A DNA stretch of 64,000 nt, from assembly GCA_015178975.1 (NCBI GenBank), contig WHVD01000175.1:1-64000 (forward strand), given 5' to 3'. Position numbers and translations under genes: made by a program. Within the stretch, counting starts at the first letter, position 1, and every line of letters begins with the position of its first letter. Positions 44,496 through 56,035 of this stretch are shown piece by piece. The notes under the pieces are model-generated. The model was not told the DNA's origin, searched no databases, and saw only the letters and a program-made list of their open reading frames with translations. This stretch comes from Hysterangium stoloniferum. Taxonomy: Eukaryota > Basidiomycota > Agaricomycetes > Hysterangiales > Hysterangiaceae.

Positions 44496-45943
44496 CTATA
44501 GCAGCCAAGTGATGCATTTCGGGAATGCTAAGAGCCACCATAACCCAACAGTTTGGGCACGCTCTAGAGGCTTCATGAGGCCTTTTTGGCGGATGCCTGT
44601 GTACCAGATGGCAGAGCCAAAAGTAAGGATAGGAAGTACCACAGTAATATAAAGGAGGCGAGCGCTGGAGACTGACAGGCCTCTAACACAGTTGGCAAGG
44701 ATTCGCAAACCTGCCACAGCAGATAGGGCCTTATTTGACACCTCGGTAACATGCTGCTTAAATGTCAGCCGACTGTCGAACCACAGTCCTAGCCACCTAA
44801 TAATGGGCCGTGGGGCGACGGTAAATGGTTGCACATTTGGTGGGTGGATAGAGAGCTGTGGGCACGATGCAAGCACTGCCTTGGAGCGAGCAAAGTGAAT
44901 TAGGTCTGTCTTGCCCAAATCTATGGAGAGGCCAAGCGCACTCATAGTGGTGAGCAAGGGCCTTAGGGCCTCATTGAGTAGGTGGATATTGGACTCGAGA
45001 GAATGAGAGAAGGCCAACAAGAGCACGTCATCCACATAGGACTTGACATGCGTTCCTGGGGCTACTGCCGCAAGACGGAGGATGGGCGATGCGTAGATTG
45101 TGGAGAGAACAGGCGACAGAGGGGACCCTTGTGGAATGCCAACCTCAGCCAGGGGAGTGGGTGGGCCAACAAAGCCATCTACCCGGATCATAACGCTCCG
45201 CTGACAGAGGAACGACTTAATCCACCCCACAAGTTGAGGAGCGAATCCCATCAGAACTAAGGTACAAATAAGGCGGGGGTGGTTTACGTAGTCAAAAAAG
45301 CCCTTGATGTCAAGGGAGACTGCTGTAGTGACGACCAGGCGCGAGCTCCATGCGGCCTGGATATCGTGCATGAGCGTGAGACAAGCATCAATAACTGATG
45401 ATTTATCTCACCCCCCAAATTGATTGGTCAGGACCAGGTTGAATTTTCCTACCTCAAAGGTGACCCGTTGGGCCATAAGCTTTTCAAGAAGTTTACTTAG
45501 GCATTTGAGGAGGGAGATTGGACGGTAGGAACGTGGGTTAGACATATCTGCCTTCCTAGGTTTTGGGACAACGGCAAAAATGGCGGTTTTCAGGCGATGT
45601 GGGTGGTGTTGATGGACGATGCATCCATTCAAGAGGTTTGTCACCACTCCCGGGTTCACCTCAAAAGCCCACTTGACAAGCTCCAGTTAATCCCTGACCC
45701 GCCAGGGGCAGGGACATTGGACGTGGAGGATAGAGCGCCCTTGATCTCACTCTGGGTGAAGGGGAGGAAGTCACGAGGCAGGAGGGGGGCCGGGTCATCA
45801 GGCAGGTCAACCTGGGTTGGTGGGGCGGTGGTGGGGAAAAAGGCACGGGTGAAGACCCGGGCCTGCTCCTCAGGGTGGGTAGCGACTCCGGCATCGGAGC
45901 GGATAGGGGGGGGGTGCGGGTGCGGCAGCGTCCTGTGGCCCAT
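44496..45943 (-). pseudogene. LINE reverse transcriptase
   Basis: Conserved RT blocks lie in three frames. The 45656-45943 frame has the lead-in (KGALSSTSNVPAPGGSGINW). The 45408-45659 frame has IFAVVPKPRKADMSNPRSYR, then PISLLKCLSKLLEKL and NQFGG. The 44496-45371 frame has SLDIKGFFDYVNH, GIPQGSPLSPVLS and the catalytic SYVDDVLLLAFS near 45035. The stop after NQFGG is a TGA at 45408-45410, where related elements usually have arginine; the frame simply continues beyond it. A further overlapping frame (43708-44541) covers the link to RNase H. Confidence 0.88.
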
Positions 45944-46104
45944 TTAGTGAGATTCCATATTTCTGTTGGAGCCGTGTCCCTAATGATATCGGAGGCCCAC
46001 TCCCGCTTGGCGGTGCGGATTGTGCCTCTGAACCTACTCCTGGCAACACTTGTTCGCTCGAGCGGCAGTTTGGATGTTGTGGAGAGCCAAATCACAGGCC
46101 TCAT

Positions 46105-47087
46105 TCACCAGGGAGCACATTGCCTGTGTTTCGTCTTCGGTTTAGGCACGACAGCCTCCGTAGCAGTGAGCAGTGCCTCGAGGAAAGCATCGAAGGCATG
46201 GTCAAGCTCTTGGGCGGAGCGCAGGGGGAGGGTGTCGACTGCCGGAAGAAAGGGGGAGACCCGTTCCTCCCATTGCTTCTTTCTACTCGGGTCAATGCAA
46301 AAGCGCTGCGTTTCCGGGACCAGAGGTGGGGGGGCAGCCTGGTCGGCAGAAATGGACCACAAGATGGCATTGTGGTCAGAATTCAGCGCGAAGTCGTCTC
46401 GGCATGCCCAGGACTGGACCAGATCCATCTCCGTGGCAGCGAGGTTCGTGAGTGTGAGGTCGAGGATAGAGTCCACTTGATTGACTTGGCCCCTGTGGGT
46501 GGGACACTCAAGGTCATTGAGGATGGAGAAGCTCTGCGTGACTGTCCATTCAAAAAACTCCTTTGCAGTTTCTGACGGCTCGCGGGAGAAATTGGGGGAC
46601 CATGCAGGGTGGTGAAGATTGAAATCCCCAGCAATGATCGTGGGGATGGACGGGTCCGGGTTAGCGTCAAACAGCGTGTGAATTGCTAGGTTGTTGCCTC
46701 GGGGGCCGGCATTATATATATTTATAAGTAGGAAGGACCTGCTTCCATGCTGGAGGTGAAGTGGAAGTAAGTCAGGTGAGGTAGGAAAATCAGCGTGGAG
46801 TCGGAAGGACAAGTGAGGGATCTTTTTGCGGATGTATGAGACAACCCGTGGGGTATGGGTAGAAAGGTCTATTTGTGGTGCAAGGCACTCCCACCCAATG
46901 TTTGAAACAGTTCCACGGACTGGGGTGCCTTCTGGGGATGAGAGGAACGGGCAACACCTATTCTTCCGAACCAGGGTTCTTGCACTATGATGATATCGAT
47001 GCTTTTGAGTGAATTGAGTAGGCCATGCATGCGCCAGTTAGCCCTGGCAACGTTGAGCTGTACAACACTGAGGGGTCGTAAACTCAT
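46105..47087 (-). pseudogene. LINE AP-like endonuclease domain
   Basis: This domain nicks target DNA to prime reverse transcription. ORF2 begins at the ATG at 47087 with LSVVQLNVARANWRMHGLLN and IIIVQEPWFG, the N and E motifs of the fold. After a frameshift near 46870 the 46105-46812 frame holds LLINIYNAGPRGNN, TIIAGDFNLHHPAWSPNF and LNSDHNAILW with the GDFN and SDH motifs. A further frameshift joins it to the RT lead-in. Confidence 0.87.
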
Positions 47088-48180
47088 TGGGACATAGGGA
47101 AGTTGTCAGCGGTAGGGTTATTGGCTAGGGTCGGGGGGCACGCAAACTGACGTCGTTTGAGGCACTCGCTCGCATCAGCAAAGTGGCTCTCTTGGCAGTT
47201 CCTGCACTTTGGAGGGTGGGCACATGGTTGTGGCGTCGGTCTGTTCCCTGCCCGGCACTCTGAGCATTGCACACGGTGAGATTCCTCTGAGTGGGGCCCT
47301 CCACACTTTCTGCACCGAGCAGAGGGGGATTTGCAGGTGACAAGCGAGTGCCCAAGGGCACAGCACTTTGTGCACTGTCGAAGTTTGGGTTTTTCGACCC
47401 ATTTCCGAATCCTCACTGGGCTTCCAAACATAAATGGTTTGGTGTGGGAGCTTATGAGGGACTTGAGAAGTGAGCCGTCAACATCCTCAAAAGCGAATAC
47501 AACTGACGATTTATAGCCCTCAATGCGGTCAGCAGGCCGGATAAATCTGGGTGCTTGGGTAATTTTGAGCCTCTGGAGAGAGGGGTTGGCTAGTACCTCA
47601 TCCATGAGGGTTTCCTCCGAGAAGACTTCCTCACCAGGGCACGATCTCGTGAGAACATTGGTCAGCGTGATTTTTGACCAGGGAACATCCCTTGAGATCA
47701 CCGTGCCAGGGGGTAGGCCTAGAGCCGAGCGGATGGTTGGAAGGTGGTCCTCGATGAGGGTGGCCGACGTGCGCGGTGGGAAAGAGAGAACAATGTTGTG
47801 CGAGGTGTTCCAATGGGAACCCAGGACATGGAGACCCTTAGCTGTTGGAACAAGCGATATAGCTCTGTTAACATTCCGCGAAATTGCCAAAGCGTCCTGC
47901 CGCTCAGACACGGGAGGAGGGGCACCACGGAAGCGAACAATGAAGCGAGTGGGCTCACTTGGCGAGGGGGCCTTTGGGAGTTTGGGCCCAGGGTGTATGA
48001 GGTCCTATGGCCTGAGGTTGGGAGCTAGAGGGTGGGGCGGTGGAGGCGACAGCTGCGTATGACAATGTATGAGAGCCTGCTGAGTCAGGCACTGGGCGCG
48101 TGACTTGGGTTTGGGGCTTGGTTCCGAGTTGGGATTGGGAAAGGCGCGTGTCAAGACGGCCACCAGACGCACATCTCCTG
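47084..48180 (-). pseudogene. LINE ORF1 (gag-like, zinc knuckles)
   Basis: The main frame from 47911 ends at 47084. Near its C terminus are CX2CX4HX4C (CTKCCALGHSLVTC) and two further Cys/His knuckles (CRKCGGPHSEESH, CRNCQESHF), which bind nucleic acid. Upstream the frame continues as SPSEPTRFIVRFRG and, after a frameshift near 47950, as a Ser/Thr/Pro-rich stretch (LSYAAVASTAPPSSSQP) read from 48266. The stop TGA overlaps the ORF2 start as ATGA. Confidence 0.82.
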
Positions 48181-48216
48181 AAGATGAGCAGAGGCAATAT
48201 CATGAGGTGTTGGGGC

Positions 48217-51200
48217 TTTGATCTTCGAGGGCGTCCAGTCTGGCGCGAAAAAGTTCGATTTGCCATTTGCTATCACCCTTCTGTCTCTAATTGCTGAAAC
48301 GGCGAATCCACCTCTCCTGCCCGCCCTAAACACCCGTCGAGATGTTCTCAAGTGTATCGCCGAGAACGATGAGCTCTTCAACTTATTGGGCGAATGTTTA
48401 CAAAAAGGATCGTTTTCAGAGATTCAGAGCCTTGGTAAGTTTCTAGTTTATTTCTCTTGCGCCATCTGTCCTCATCGCTCTTATTAGAGATACTCCAACC
48501 TGACGATAGCGAACGCCCGCACACCCCAATACAAGGAAGAAAGGTTGCAGACAAAGGTAGGTGGTACATTTTCAAGTGTGGATGGGATTGTAAATATTTT
48601 TCGTTAGGTCAATCCCCGCGCCGCCTCACAGACAAAGAGACGAAAGCTACGACAGCCGCGGCAATTCAAGAGTTTGGTAACTACCTTAAATACTTGGCCA
48701 CTGGGAAATTGGATGGATATCTCGACTCGATCTGATGTGAAGACAAACTTACAGACCTCAATGTGAAGCTCCCCCTCGACCCAATTCTTCTCCTTCACGA
48801 CCTCGGCAAGCGCCCAGACAAGGATCGGATGAAAAATTTGTTCACCCGTGACACAGTGTTCGTGGCGTTTGGACAATTTTACAGACAATAAATGGTAATC
48901 TTCCTCTTTCTTTCCAGCCATCTATTCGGCGTCTCGGGTTCGGGTAAAACACGGCTTGCACTTGAGGGTCTTGCTTGAATTGGGGCCTTTATCTTTCGTG
49001 CACAACCACACGAGGTCCAGCATCTGGCTCCAAAGACTTCGAAGTAGCGACGGAAAAAATATTGCCAAGTTTAAGCACTTGGCACACAGGAGAAATTGAT
49101 GAGGACGCTACAGCTGCAGACCGAGTGTTTGCAATGTTGTTGTGCGCGCGCGTCTTGATCCTGAAGCAGTTTGTGTAACACGTTCCTGTTAACACAGGTG
49201 CCACATTGGCTCGACGGCGATGGGTTCTTGCTCAAGTTTTGCCACCCTCCTTGAACTTTCAAGATGAAGATCTCTTCGTCAGAGTGCTCTGGACCCTCCG
49301 GTCTGCTGATACGCAGATCATGCGTAGCATTATCGCATCCACCCTAAGTGAGCTCAAGACTAACAGAAATGACTTGTTTCCAGAAGGTCCCGGACACCTC
49401 TATTCGTCGTGATCGATGAGGCACAAGTGACTGCCGACAATCTGAAGGAGTACTTCCGCTCCGACACCGGGACTGATATGCACCCTATTCTTCGTGAAAT
49501 GTATAGATTCTTTCTGAACACTCAACTCTTCACTGGTTTTATTCTCTCGGGAACTGGACTGTCGATGAAAATGGTGAAGGATGCCGTGGGTTCTGTTTCT
49601 GCAAAAAATGCAGCTGGGAGTGGTACGCGGGTCTTCACTGATATTGGGCGTTTCACGAGAGACGATTCTTCTCAATTGGACTATATTCGCCGATACCTCA
49701 CACTCTCGGACAATAACTCGGATCGACGATTGTTGGAACGCATGGTGTACTGGTTTTCTGGCCGGTATGTCTATCGTTTGATGCTACAAGTTTCTTTTTT
49801 ATCGTTGATATTGTAGTCACCGGCTGACAGCTAGCCTTATTGAGCTGTTTATCTACTCGGAAAATGTGCCGGGCCACCGTGTCCTGACCTCGTTCGCTGA
49901 ACGGTTGACTGGATTTAAAATCACTGAGGCAATCGACCTGGAGGATGACGAACCTCCGATTTGCCCTGAGCTGTCCACGTTGATCTCACATTATCGATCA
50001 ATTGGTAAATTGGACCGGGTTTTTAACGAAAAAAATAGTCAGTGTAACATCTCTTTTACTAATGCAAGGACCACCCACGTATTTGATAGGAGAGGAACTG
50101 ATACAATACCTAGTTGAAGTTCTCATGCGGTGGACTTTGGGAAGCGAACCTACGACCATCGCCATCGAAAGGCATATGCACGAAATAATTGCGTGCGGCA
50201 TAGGATTTTTGGACAAGATGACGAACGCTTGGGAATTCAAGGCTGATGAGAACTACCCTGTTTACATTTCCGAACCATTGGTAGTTCTCTCCCTCAGCTC
50301 GCTTTTCCAAAAGCACAGTCACACGATGAGGGAGATATGGATGGGCAATGCATTCCCCAGTGCTCGTACCACCTCGTCACTTGGATATATGTTTGACCAG
50401 GCGATCCTTCTCGTGCTCATGGAGACTTTTGGGGGGAAGTTCAAACCTCTCGGACGCCTTCCACTGTAGCGAGTCATTAGGGTCGAGGAAGGTAACCTTA
50501 GTGACGCTGAAGCGTGGGGCTGATGACATAATGCAGTGCTCCCCGGTATCGTGGAAGGCAGGGAATTCTGATCGCTTGGGTGGAAGGCTCGTTCGCCTAA
50601 AGACTCCTCGCTTTCTTGCACGATCCAGATGGAAAGCCGTTTCTTCTTCCAGACATTCACATGGGACCCGACGTGCTGTGTACCCTTCAAGACGAGGAGA
50701 CGAAGGAGCTGATTATTCTTGCAGTGCAAGCAAAAGTTTCACCAAGCCTCGATGCTCGGAAATGGCGAGGTGCCATCATTTCTGTTACGCCCGAATTCCT
50801 TTACACGGTGCAGGTAGGTATCAAACGTTGTACACCCTATCACACTCAACGTTTATTCTGATGTTTATAGAAGGGAGGGAAACGGTATCGATATGCACGA
50901 GTGTCTTACCCAGAGCTTGTAGATGATCTGACAGAGTGTTTGGAGATAATTGTCGGGCCAGCAGTATACACGCCAATAGCTGGCACGTATCGCAGTCAAC
51001 TCCGCAGCAGCATGCGAGCTCAGCAGTAATTTGCTTCGCACTCAACGCGACAGACCCCCAGATTCCTTCGGATCATTGCAACAGCTGACGATGAACAGCA
51101 GAAAGGTCTGGAATCGGAATGGAAAGGTGATGTAGCCGTTTTGCGATGGGATACTGTGAAATGTTATATTGGCTCAACAGGCGATTTGCTGAAGGCCAGA

Positions 51201-51252
51201 AGGCCCAGTTCCAGTCAAAGTATCTCAAAGAAGAAAATTAAAATTGCATGGT
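48217..51252 (+). pseudogene. Crinkler/RHS-type NTPase-nuclease gene, degenerate
   Basis: Exon-like pieces in plus orientation fit the eukaryotic CR (Crinkler-RHS) family: a P-loop NTPase fused to a restriction-endonuclease-like domain, secreted or intracellular effectors in some fungi and oomycetes. The Walker A box GVSGSGKTR is at 48928-48954 and Walker B (FVVIDEA) at about 49403-49423. The nuclease motif GPDVLC ... AVQAK is at 50661-50736. Introns with good ends lie at 48435-48487 and 48557-48607, among others. Breaks seen: TGA at 48733-48735, a frameshift near 48975, a stop at 50467-50469 with further shifts to about 50610, and TAA near 51027. The 5' end is ill-defined next to the LINE. 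It is not functional as it stands. Confidence 0.72.
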
Positions 51253-51610
51253 GAATGACAACTTTTTTGATCAAAGCGACTTGGAATGTTTAGATACGAG
51301 TTTCCTCGTTGCTTAATTTATGTCGTTCCCTTATTATCCTATAGAAGTGTATGTTGTTTTGATTACGAAATATACAAGTAACTTGTTAATATAACACGGG
51401 AAATTTCCTCAAGTCTTTATTCGCAGCGATGGGATACTGTGAAAGGTTATATTGGCTCAACGGCCGATTTGCTGAAGGCCAGAAGGCCCAGTTCCAATCA
51501 AAGTATCTCAAAGAAGAAAATTAAAATTACGCGGTGAATGACAACTTTTTGATCAAAGCGACTTGGAATGTTTAGATACGCGTTTCCTCGTTGGTTGGTT
51601 AATTTAATTT
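51140..51610 (+). repeat. direct duplication of the pseudogene 3' end
   Basis: The block GATGGGATACTGTGAAA ... GACTTGGAATGTTTAGATAC occurs at about 51146-51320 and again at 51428-51600 (offset about 282 bp), with AAGGCCAGAAGGCCCAGTTC in both. The first copy includes the last codons of the NTPase-nuclease gene, so the duplication carried its 3' end. Confidence 0.9.
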
Positions 51611-51619
51611 ATCCGAGTA

Positions 51620-52037
51620 ATTGTACCTCCACGAGGTTTCGTGTCCGATCCAGTACTTGCACAACAACCGTCCGGCCAATAGCGCACAGTGATATAAAGG
51701 GGGTGAGTATCACAAGATGTTATATGGGCATCGTTTTGTCTCAAATCACAGCGGAATATTTTCATCGATGAACATAGAGGAGCGAGAGACATGGATTTGT
51801 CTACACACCTGTGATCAACCGATCTCTCGTCATCCACCGTTAGAAAACGTGCGTACAATTCCCTGGATGGCTCCTGAACTTGTTTACCCATCCAATAGTC
51901 CACCGAAATTTACGCCGGCAAGCGATATATGGCCTTTCGCAATCGCCATGCTTGAAACCTTCTCGGATCAGGTACCCTACTACTATGTACCCACCCGTCC
52001 GGGTCTGGAAATTACCGAACGAGGGTTAGAAGACTGA
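51620..52037 (+). pseudogene. protein kinase fragment (TKL-like)
   Basis: The catalytic-loop-like words YLHNNRP and AHSDIKG lie at about 51653-51703 in two frames, followed by an intron-like GTGAGTATCAC ... ATCACAG (about 51703-51749). Beyond it NIFIDEH and then IPWMAPELVYPSNSPPKFTP, SDIWPFAIAMLETFSDQVPY give the APE and F-helix regions. The usual HRD is HSD, as in many fungal kinases. The N lobe and the C-terminal end are missing and a frameshift precedes the loop. It starts immediately after the duplicated block. Confidence 0.7.
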
Positions 52038-53640
52038 TTGTGAATGTATGAACTCTTCTCATTCGAGTAAAGAAGCAGAGGAGAGACCTTCCATAGACAT
52101 GTATTTCATATAGCCTTTCCGATTCAAGTATGAACTTCTCTGAAACTGAGGCAAACAGTTGATATCTTGCTAAGGGCAATTGAGGCGGATTTCGGTGCGT
52201 TGCAACTACCTAATTTTATTTAGCAAAACTCTGAGTCCTTATACTACATAATATGACGTTATACTCGGTGCGTGGAGTGCGCCTGCAGCTGCCATTGTGC
52301 CGACTCCCGACGTGGATTACAGTATCAAGAGCGAAAACCTTCTTCCCTCCTCCACCTCGGCGTGGGCACGCTACCTTGCATCATTTTTTTGATCGACGCG
52401 TGGGGTTCATGTGAAGGATAATGTCAGTTTGCCGGAAGGGCGAGGTTGAGTGGTGGTGTGTGGTGTAAGGGGTTTAGTTTATGAATTTGTGAGTTGACCA
52501 AGGAGGTATTCTCGTTTGATGTAAATTTCGATTAGTGGGGACTGCGCTCATAAAAAATGACATTATGAACGAACTTACTTTGGCCCTTAATTGAGGTTTC
52601 AGTCAGCGTCTCAACGACATACGTGGGTTTCCTGCTAGCATCCAACGACAGCTGGAGGCCTTGGGGCCGGTTGCAGCGTGGTCCTCTTTCCCATTGCTAG
52701 CAGATAGGTCCATGAACATGCCAGTTCTCCTACCCACGGACCTAATTCCTCCCCAACCACTAATCTTGCTGTTTCTCCCAGGTTTTTCTTGTCCTTGGTC
52801 AACAATAGGTCCCGCTTACACCCCACTGTCCCCAGGGCTCCAACCACGCTGTCGTCCACGGGACGGACGACCGCTTTCACTCAGGAATGCTGAACCCCAG
52901 CCGCAATAATTCACACACTCCAGATGGGTGGCACCGTCGTCGTTGAAGGCAGGTGCACAAACAAAACCTCGGTGGGATCTCCTTGGTCGACGTGGCAAGG
53001 AGGTATCCGCGTAGGCTGTCACAAACGCTAAGGGCTTGAGTGTAAAGGTTAGGTTAAGGGGATGGGGGGATGAGGGTGCTTAAGATATTGAGACCGAGGA
53101 GTGCTTCTGAGATCTCAATTGAGTGTTATGTGTGAGTCTTTGCATGAACCGTTTATCCTACCCTCTCCGTTATTGTCCCCATCCTTTATGCTTCGGATTG
53201 TGGGCGTAATTCTTGGTTTCGATTTCTATCTGAGATAGGTGTGTAATGTGGGGTTGTATTGTTACCACGATAAGCCCTCAAGTAATAATTAACTATATAA
53301 ACTAAATATATTCACGCCAATTGAAGACTACTCATGAAACTGAGGAATAAGTACTTCAAAGAAAGCAGCACGAATTGTGGCTATGATTTTGAGTCCAGAC
53401 AAGGTCGCGTACATACTAGGCGTTGAAACACTTATAATACCGAATGACATCTAGAGTGTGTCCAGGTAGCACACAATATACAGCAATGAAACTCCATATT
53501 ATATTATCAGGTTGGAGATTTGATTTATTTAGTTTTAGGGTAGCCGGGGGTCTTCTTGCGGATGCATTAACCAGGGACCTCGTGTTCGATCCAATTTAGA
53601 GCGCTCCGAGTGCCGCCCCATATATACTGGATGCGTGGAT
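52038..53640. other. intergenic stretch, no gene seen
   Basis: Short frames on both strands (for example 52635-52880 minus) show no recognisable motif. No tandem array, LTR end or RNA gene was found. Confidence 0.45.
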
Positions 53641-53643
53641 CGA

Positions 53644-54394
53644 TGTTCTGTCACCAGTGTGGGATATTCAACTTGAAAAGGTTGATGTACCACATTTATT
53701 TGCATTACTGAACAAAGCTGCGCGTATAAGGCGTGATGGGACTTGTAGAAGAGCAGAAATCGGTATGAATATTTATTGAATTTGGACCACTTATCGTTAG
53801 GCGCCAATTAGAAAACGACGTTTCCTTCGTTTCCTTACTGAACGGTCAGACCTCGTTTGTGTCACCTGGCGTAACGTGATTAGGATGATGACACCATAGT
53901 GTCTTTCTCCAGCGAAATTCAATTCTGATTCAGTTGCCTTGGGCGTTCCACCCTCTGGCAAAAAACGTTGGATTGTGATTGCACGGGCAAGTTAGTTTTC
54001 ATCGTGGCTTTATCGATCTATCGCATAACTACAACAAGTTCACAGTTGGTAATAATGAAGCCGTCAAAAGGCCAGCGAAGCTCACGATTCTCACTCACAT
54101 CCTTCACCAACTCGTTTATCCCAGCCTGCTACGACTTCTTCACATGGCGGACCATGAAGCCAAGCTATCTACAGGGTGCCCCGACAAATATGGAATCGAT
54201 TAATGGCATGGAGATCTCTGCAATTATGTCGTTTCAGCAGAGTATGTGCACATTATAGAAAATTCAAGAGCGCTGGAGTTACGGCAGATGAAGGAAAGGG
54301 ATACGTCGGCAGTGCACGAATACTTGATTGCTAAGATTCAGCATGCTGACGGCTGCACTCGCTATCTTCGGATTGAGCAGTTTCCAGAGGAAAC
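53644..54394 (+). pseudogene. left arm of inverted duplication: unknown fungal gene
   Basis: On the plus strand the arm encodes pieces of an unrecognised protein: LRLLHMADHEAKLSTGCPDK, then after an in-frame TAA (near 54198) YVVSAEYVHIIENSRALELR, QMKERDTSAVHEYLIAKIQH and ADGCTRYLRIEQF. It is the mirror copy of 54480-55060. Compared with that arm it has about 170 extra bases near 53705-53870. Function unknown. Confidence 0.6.
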
Positions 54395-54479
54395 CTCGTC
54401 GGAAGCTGCACGCTCCCTAAGTGATCGACGATGAGACACGAGAGCCGGAATGTTGCCTGGTGGTGGTAGGAATATAGTC

Positions 54480-55060
54480 TTCCAGAAACTGCTTGATGTG
54501 AAGATAGTGAGTGCAGCCGTCAGCATGCTGAATCTTAGCTATGAAGTATTCATGCACTGCTGATGTATCCCTTTCCTTCATCCACCGTAACTCCAGCACT
54601 CTTGAATTATCTATAATATAGGCATACTCTGCTGACACAACATAATTGTAGAGTTCACGATGCCATGGATCGATTCCAGATTTGTCAGGGCACCCTGTAG
54701 ATAGATTGGCTTTGGGGTCGGCCATGTGAAGAAGTCGTAGAGGCTGGGATAAAGGAGTTGGTAAAGGATGTGAGTAAGAACCATGAGCTTCACTCGGCTT
54801 TTGATGGTTTCATTATTATCAGCTGTGAACTTGTTGTGGTTATGTGGTCAATCGATAGAGCCATGATGAAAACTAACTTGCCCGTCCAATCACAATCCAA
54901 CATTTTTTTGCCAGAGGGCAGTTGGAATGCCCAAAGCAACTGAATCAGAATTGAATTTGGTTGGGGAAAGATACCAGTGTCATTATCCTAATGATGTTAC
55001 GCAAAATAAACATGGTGCATCAACCTTTTCAAGCTGAATATCCAGCACTGGTGACAGAAC
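54480..55060 (-). pseudogene. right arm of inverted duplication: unknown fungal gene
   Basis: On the minus strand the frame 54417-54725 is open for 102 codons: MADPKANLSTGCPDKSGIDP, then WHRELYNYVVSAEYAYIIDN, SRVLELRWMKERDTSAVHEY and IAKIQHADGCTHYLHIKQF. It is the better-preserved copy, since the left arm has a stop after GID. Upstream at about 54990-55060 both arms keep a segment with ACCAGTG(C/T)(G/T)GGATATTCA. About 85 bp separates the arms. I know of no function for this protein. Confidence 0.6.
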
Positions 55061-55334
55061 TTGAGTATCAGGAATTCCAAGGACTCAGAGTTTTGTTAAA
55101 TAGGCAATGCACCAAAATCCCCCTCCAATGTTCGTGGCAACATATCAACTGGTTGCCTCAGAGAAGTTAAATCAGAAAGGCTTCATGAAATAGATGTCTA
55201 TACCAGATTCTTCATCCTATGGTGCCCAACCAAGCAGAAGCTGTTCAAACTGAGATATTATTGCCCACTATCCAGTTCTGACATATAATGATGAGTCATC
55301 ACAAATCTAGCATTCATTATTATTTCCCTCTACC

Positions 55335-55957
55335 TGTGAGAGGTACGGTGAAATACCATCAGGAAATATAGTCGGATGAGCTCTTACTATATTCCCTTTA
55401 TTATTTCTGTTTTCTCTCTATTTTATTATACATCTATAATTAGTTCGATGACCTATGTATGCAGTACATCGACCCTTGTGGGCACATACTTATGTATTCT
55501 AGCACCCGTAGTTAAAACTCAGACACTTTTACACTGCAACCACGACTTACCCAGACACCTGTTAGTGTCCTGTAAGTTGTGATTGGTGTATCATCTCGAC
55601 CATCACAGAGGGCTTTAGCTACCTACTCAATCAGAGTTTCGAACTGTACCAGTCGAAACTCAATCCTTATCTCAACCCACGTGGACTACATCCACACTAC
55701 TCTATTATTCGACTCTCTAGTTACTCTACTTGACACTCGAGCAGTCATCCAGAATCGCACTTAACAGTCAATTCTACTTATTCGTTCTAGCTCTCTACTT
55801 TACTCTAGATAGCTACTTCTCTCTACCAGATTGAACTAAGTAGTCAATACACATCCAGTCTGTATTAGACTTAGACAGTCAATACATCTTAGTGTCGTAC
55901 CTAAACAGTTGATATTCTTCGTATATAGAATGGTTAGAACTTCCACCACTCTTCACA
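55335..55957 (+). repeat. 5' LTR of plus-strand Ty3 element (623 bp)
   Basis: It begins TGTGAGAGGTACGG and ends CACTCTTCACA, the same terminal words as the other LTRs, and contains CTTGTGGGCACATAC and GTTGATATTCTTCGTATATA as they do. The matching 3' LTR is not present downstream on the plus strand, so no target duplication can be tested. Confidence 0.9.
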
Positions 55958-55958
55958 G

Positions 55959-55976
55959 TGGTGATCTGGGCTGGAC
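55959..55976 (+). other. primer-binding site of plus-strand Ty3 element
   Basis: TGGTGATCTGGGCTGGAC follows the LTR end after one G. It matches the site of the left element (TGGTGATCCGAGCCGGAC) and that next to the LTR fragment at 59401. Confidence 0.7.
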
Positions 55977-56035
55977 TGCTCTTTCCCTACAAAGAAAAAA
56001 TGATACTTTACGACTATTAGCTTCTAAGCATGTAA

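Larger units (their letters stand above)
42996..48210 (-). mobile_element. LINE (non-LTR retrotransposon), degenerate
   Basis: Read right to left on the minus strand it has ORF1 with zinc knuckles, then ORF2 with an AP-type endonuclease, reverse transcriptase and a C-terminal RNase H, an order known from fungal Tad1-like and I-like LINEs. ORF1 and ORF2 overlap in ATGA (47084-47087). Frameshifts and stops break ORF2 at least five times. No poly-A tail was found at the 3' side, and both outer limits are approximate: the left is set by the solo LTR flank and the right by the start of the NTPase-nuclease pseudogene. Confidence 0.9.

Noticed and set aside
45597..47516. Plus-strand frames of 90-200 codons over the LINE
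   Set aside because: They are antisense to well-supported ORF1, endonuclease and RT segments in a GC-richer stretch with few stops.
50348..50926. 192-codon plus-strand frame within the NTPase-nuclease region
   Set aside because: Conserved segments of the family switch between frames here; this frame mixes real and out-of-frame parts because of frameshifts.
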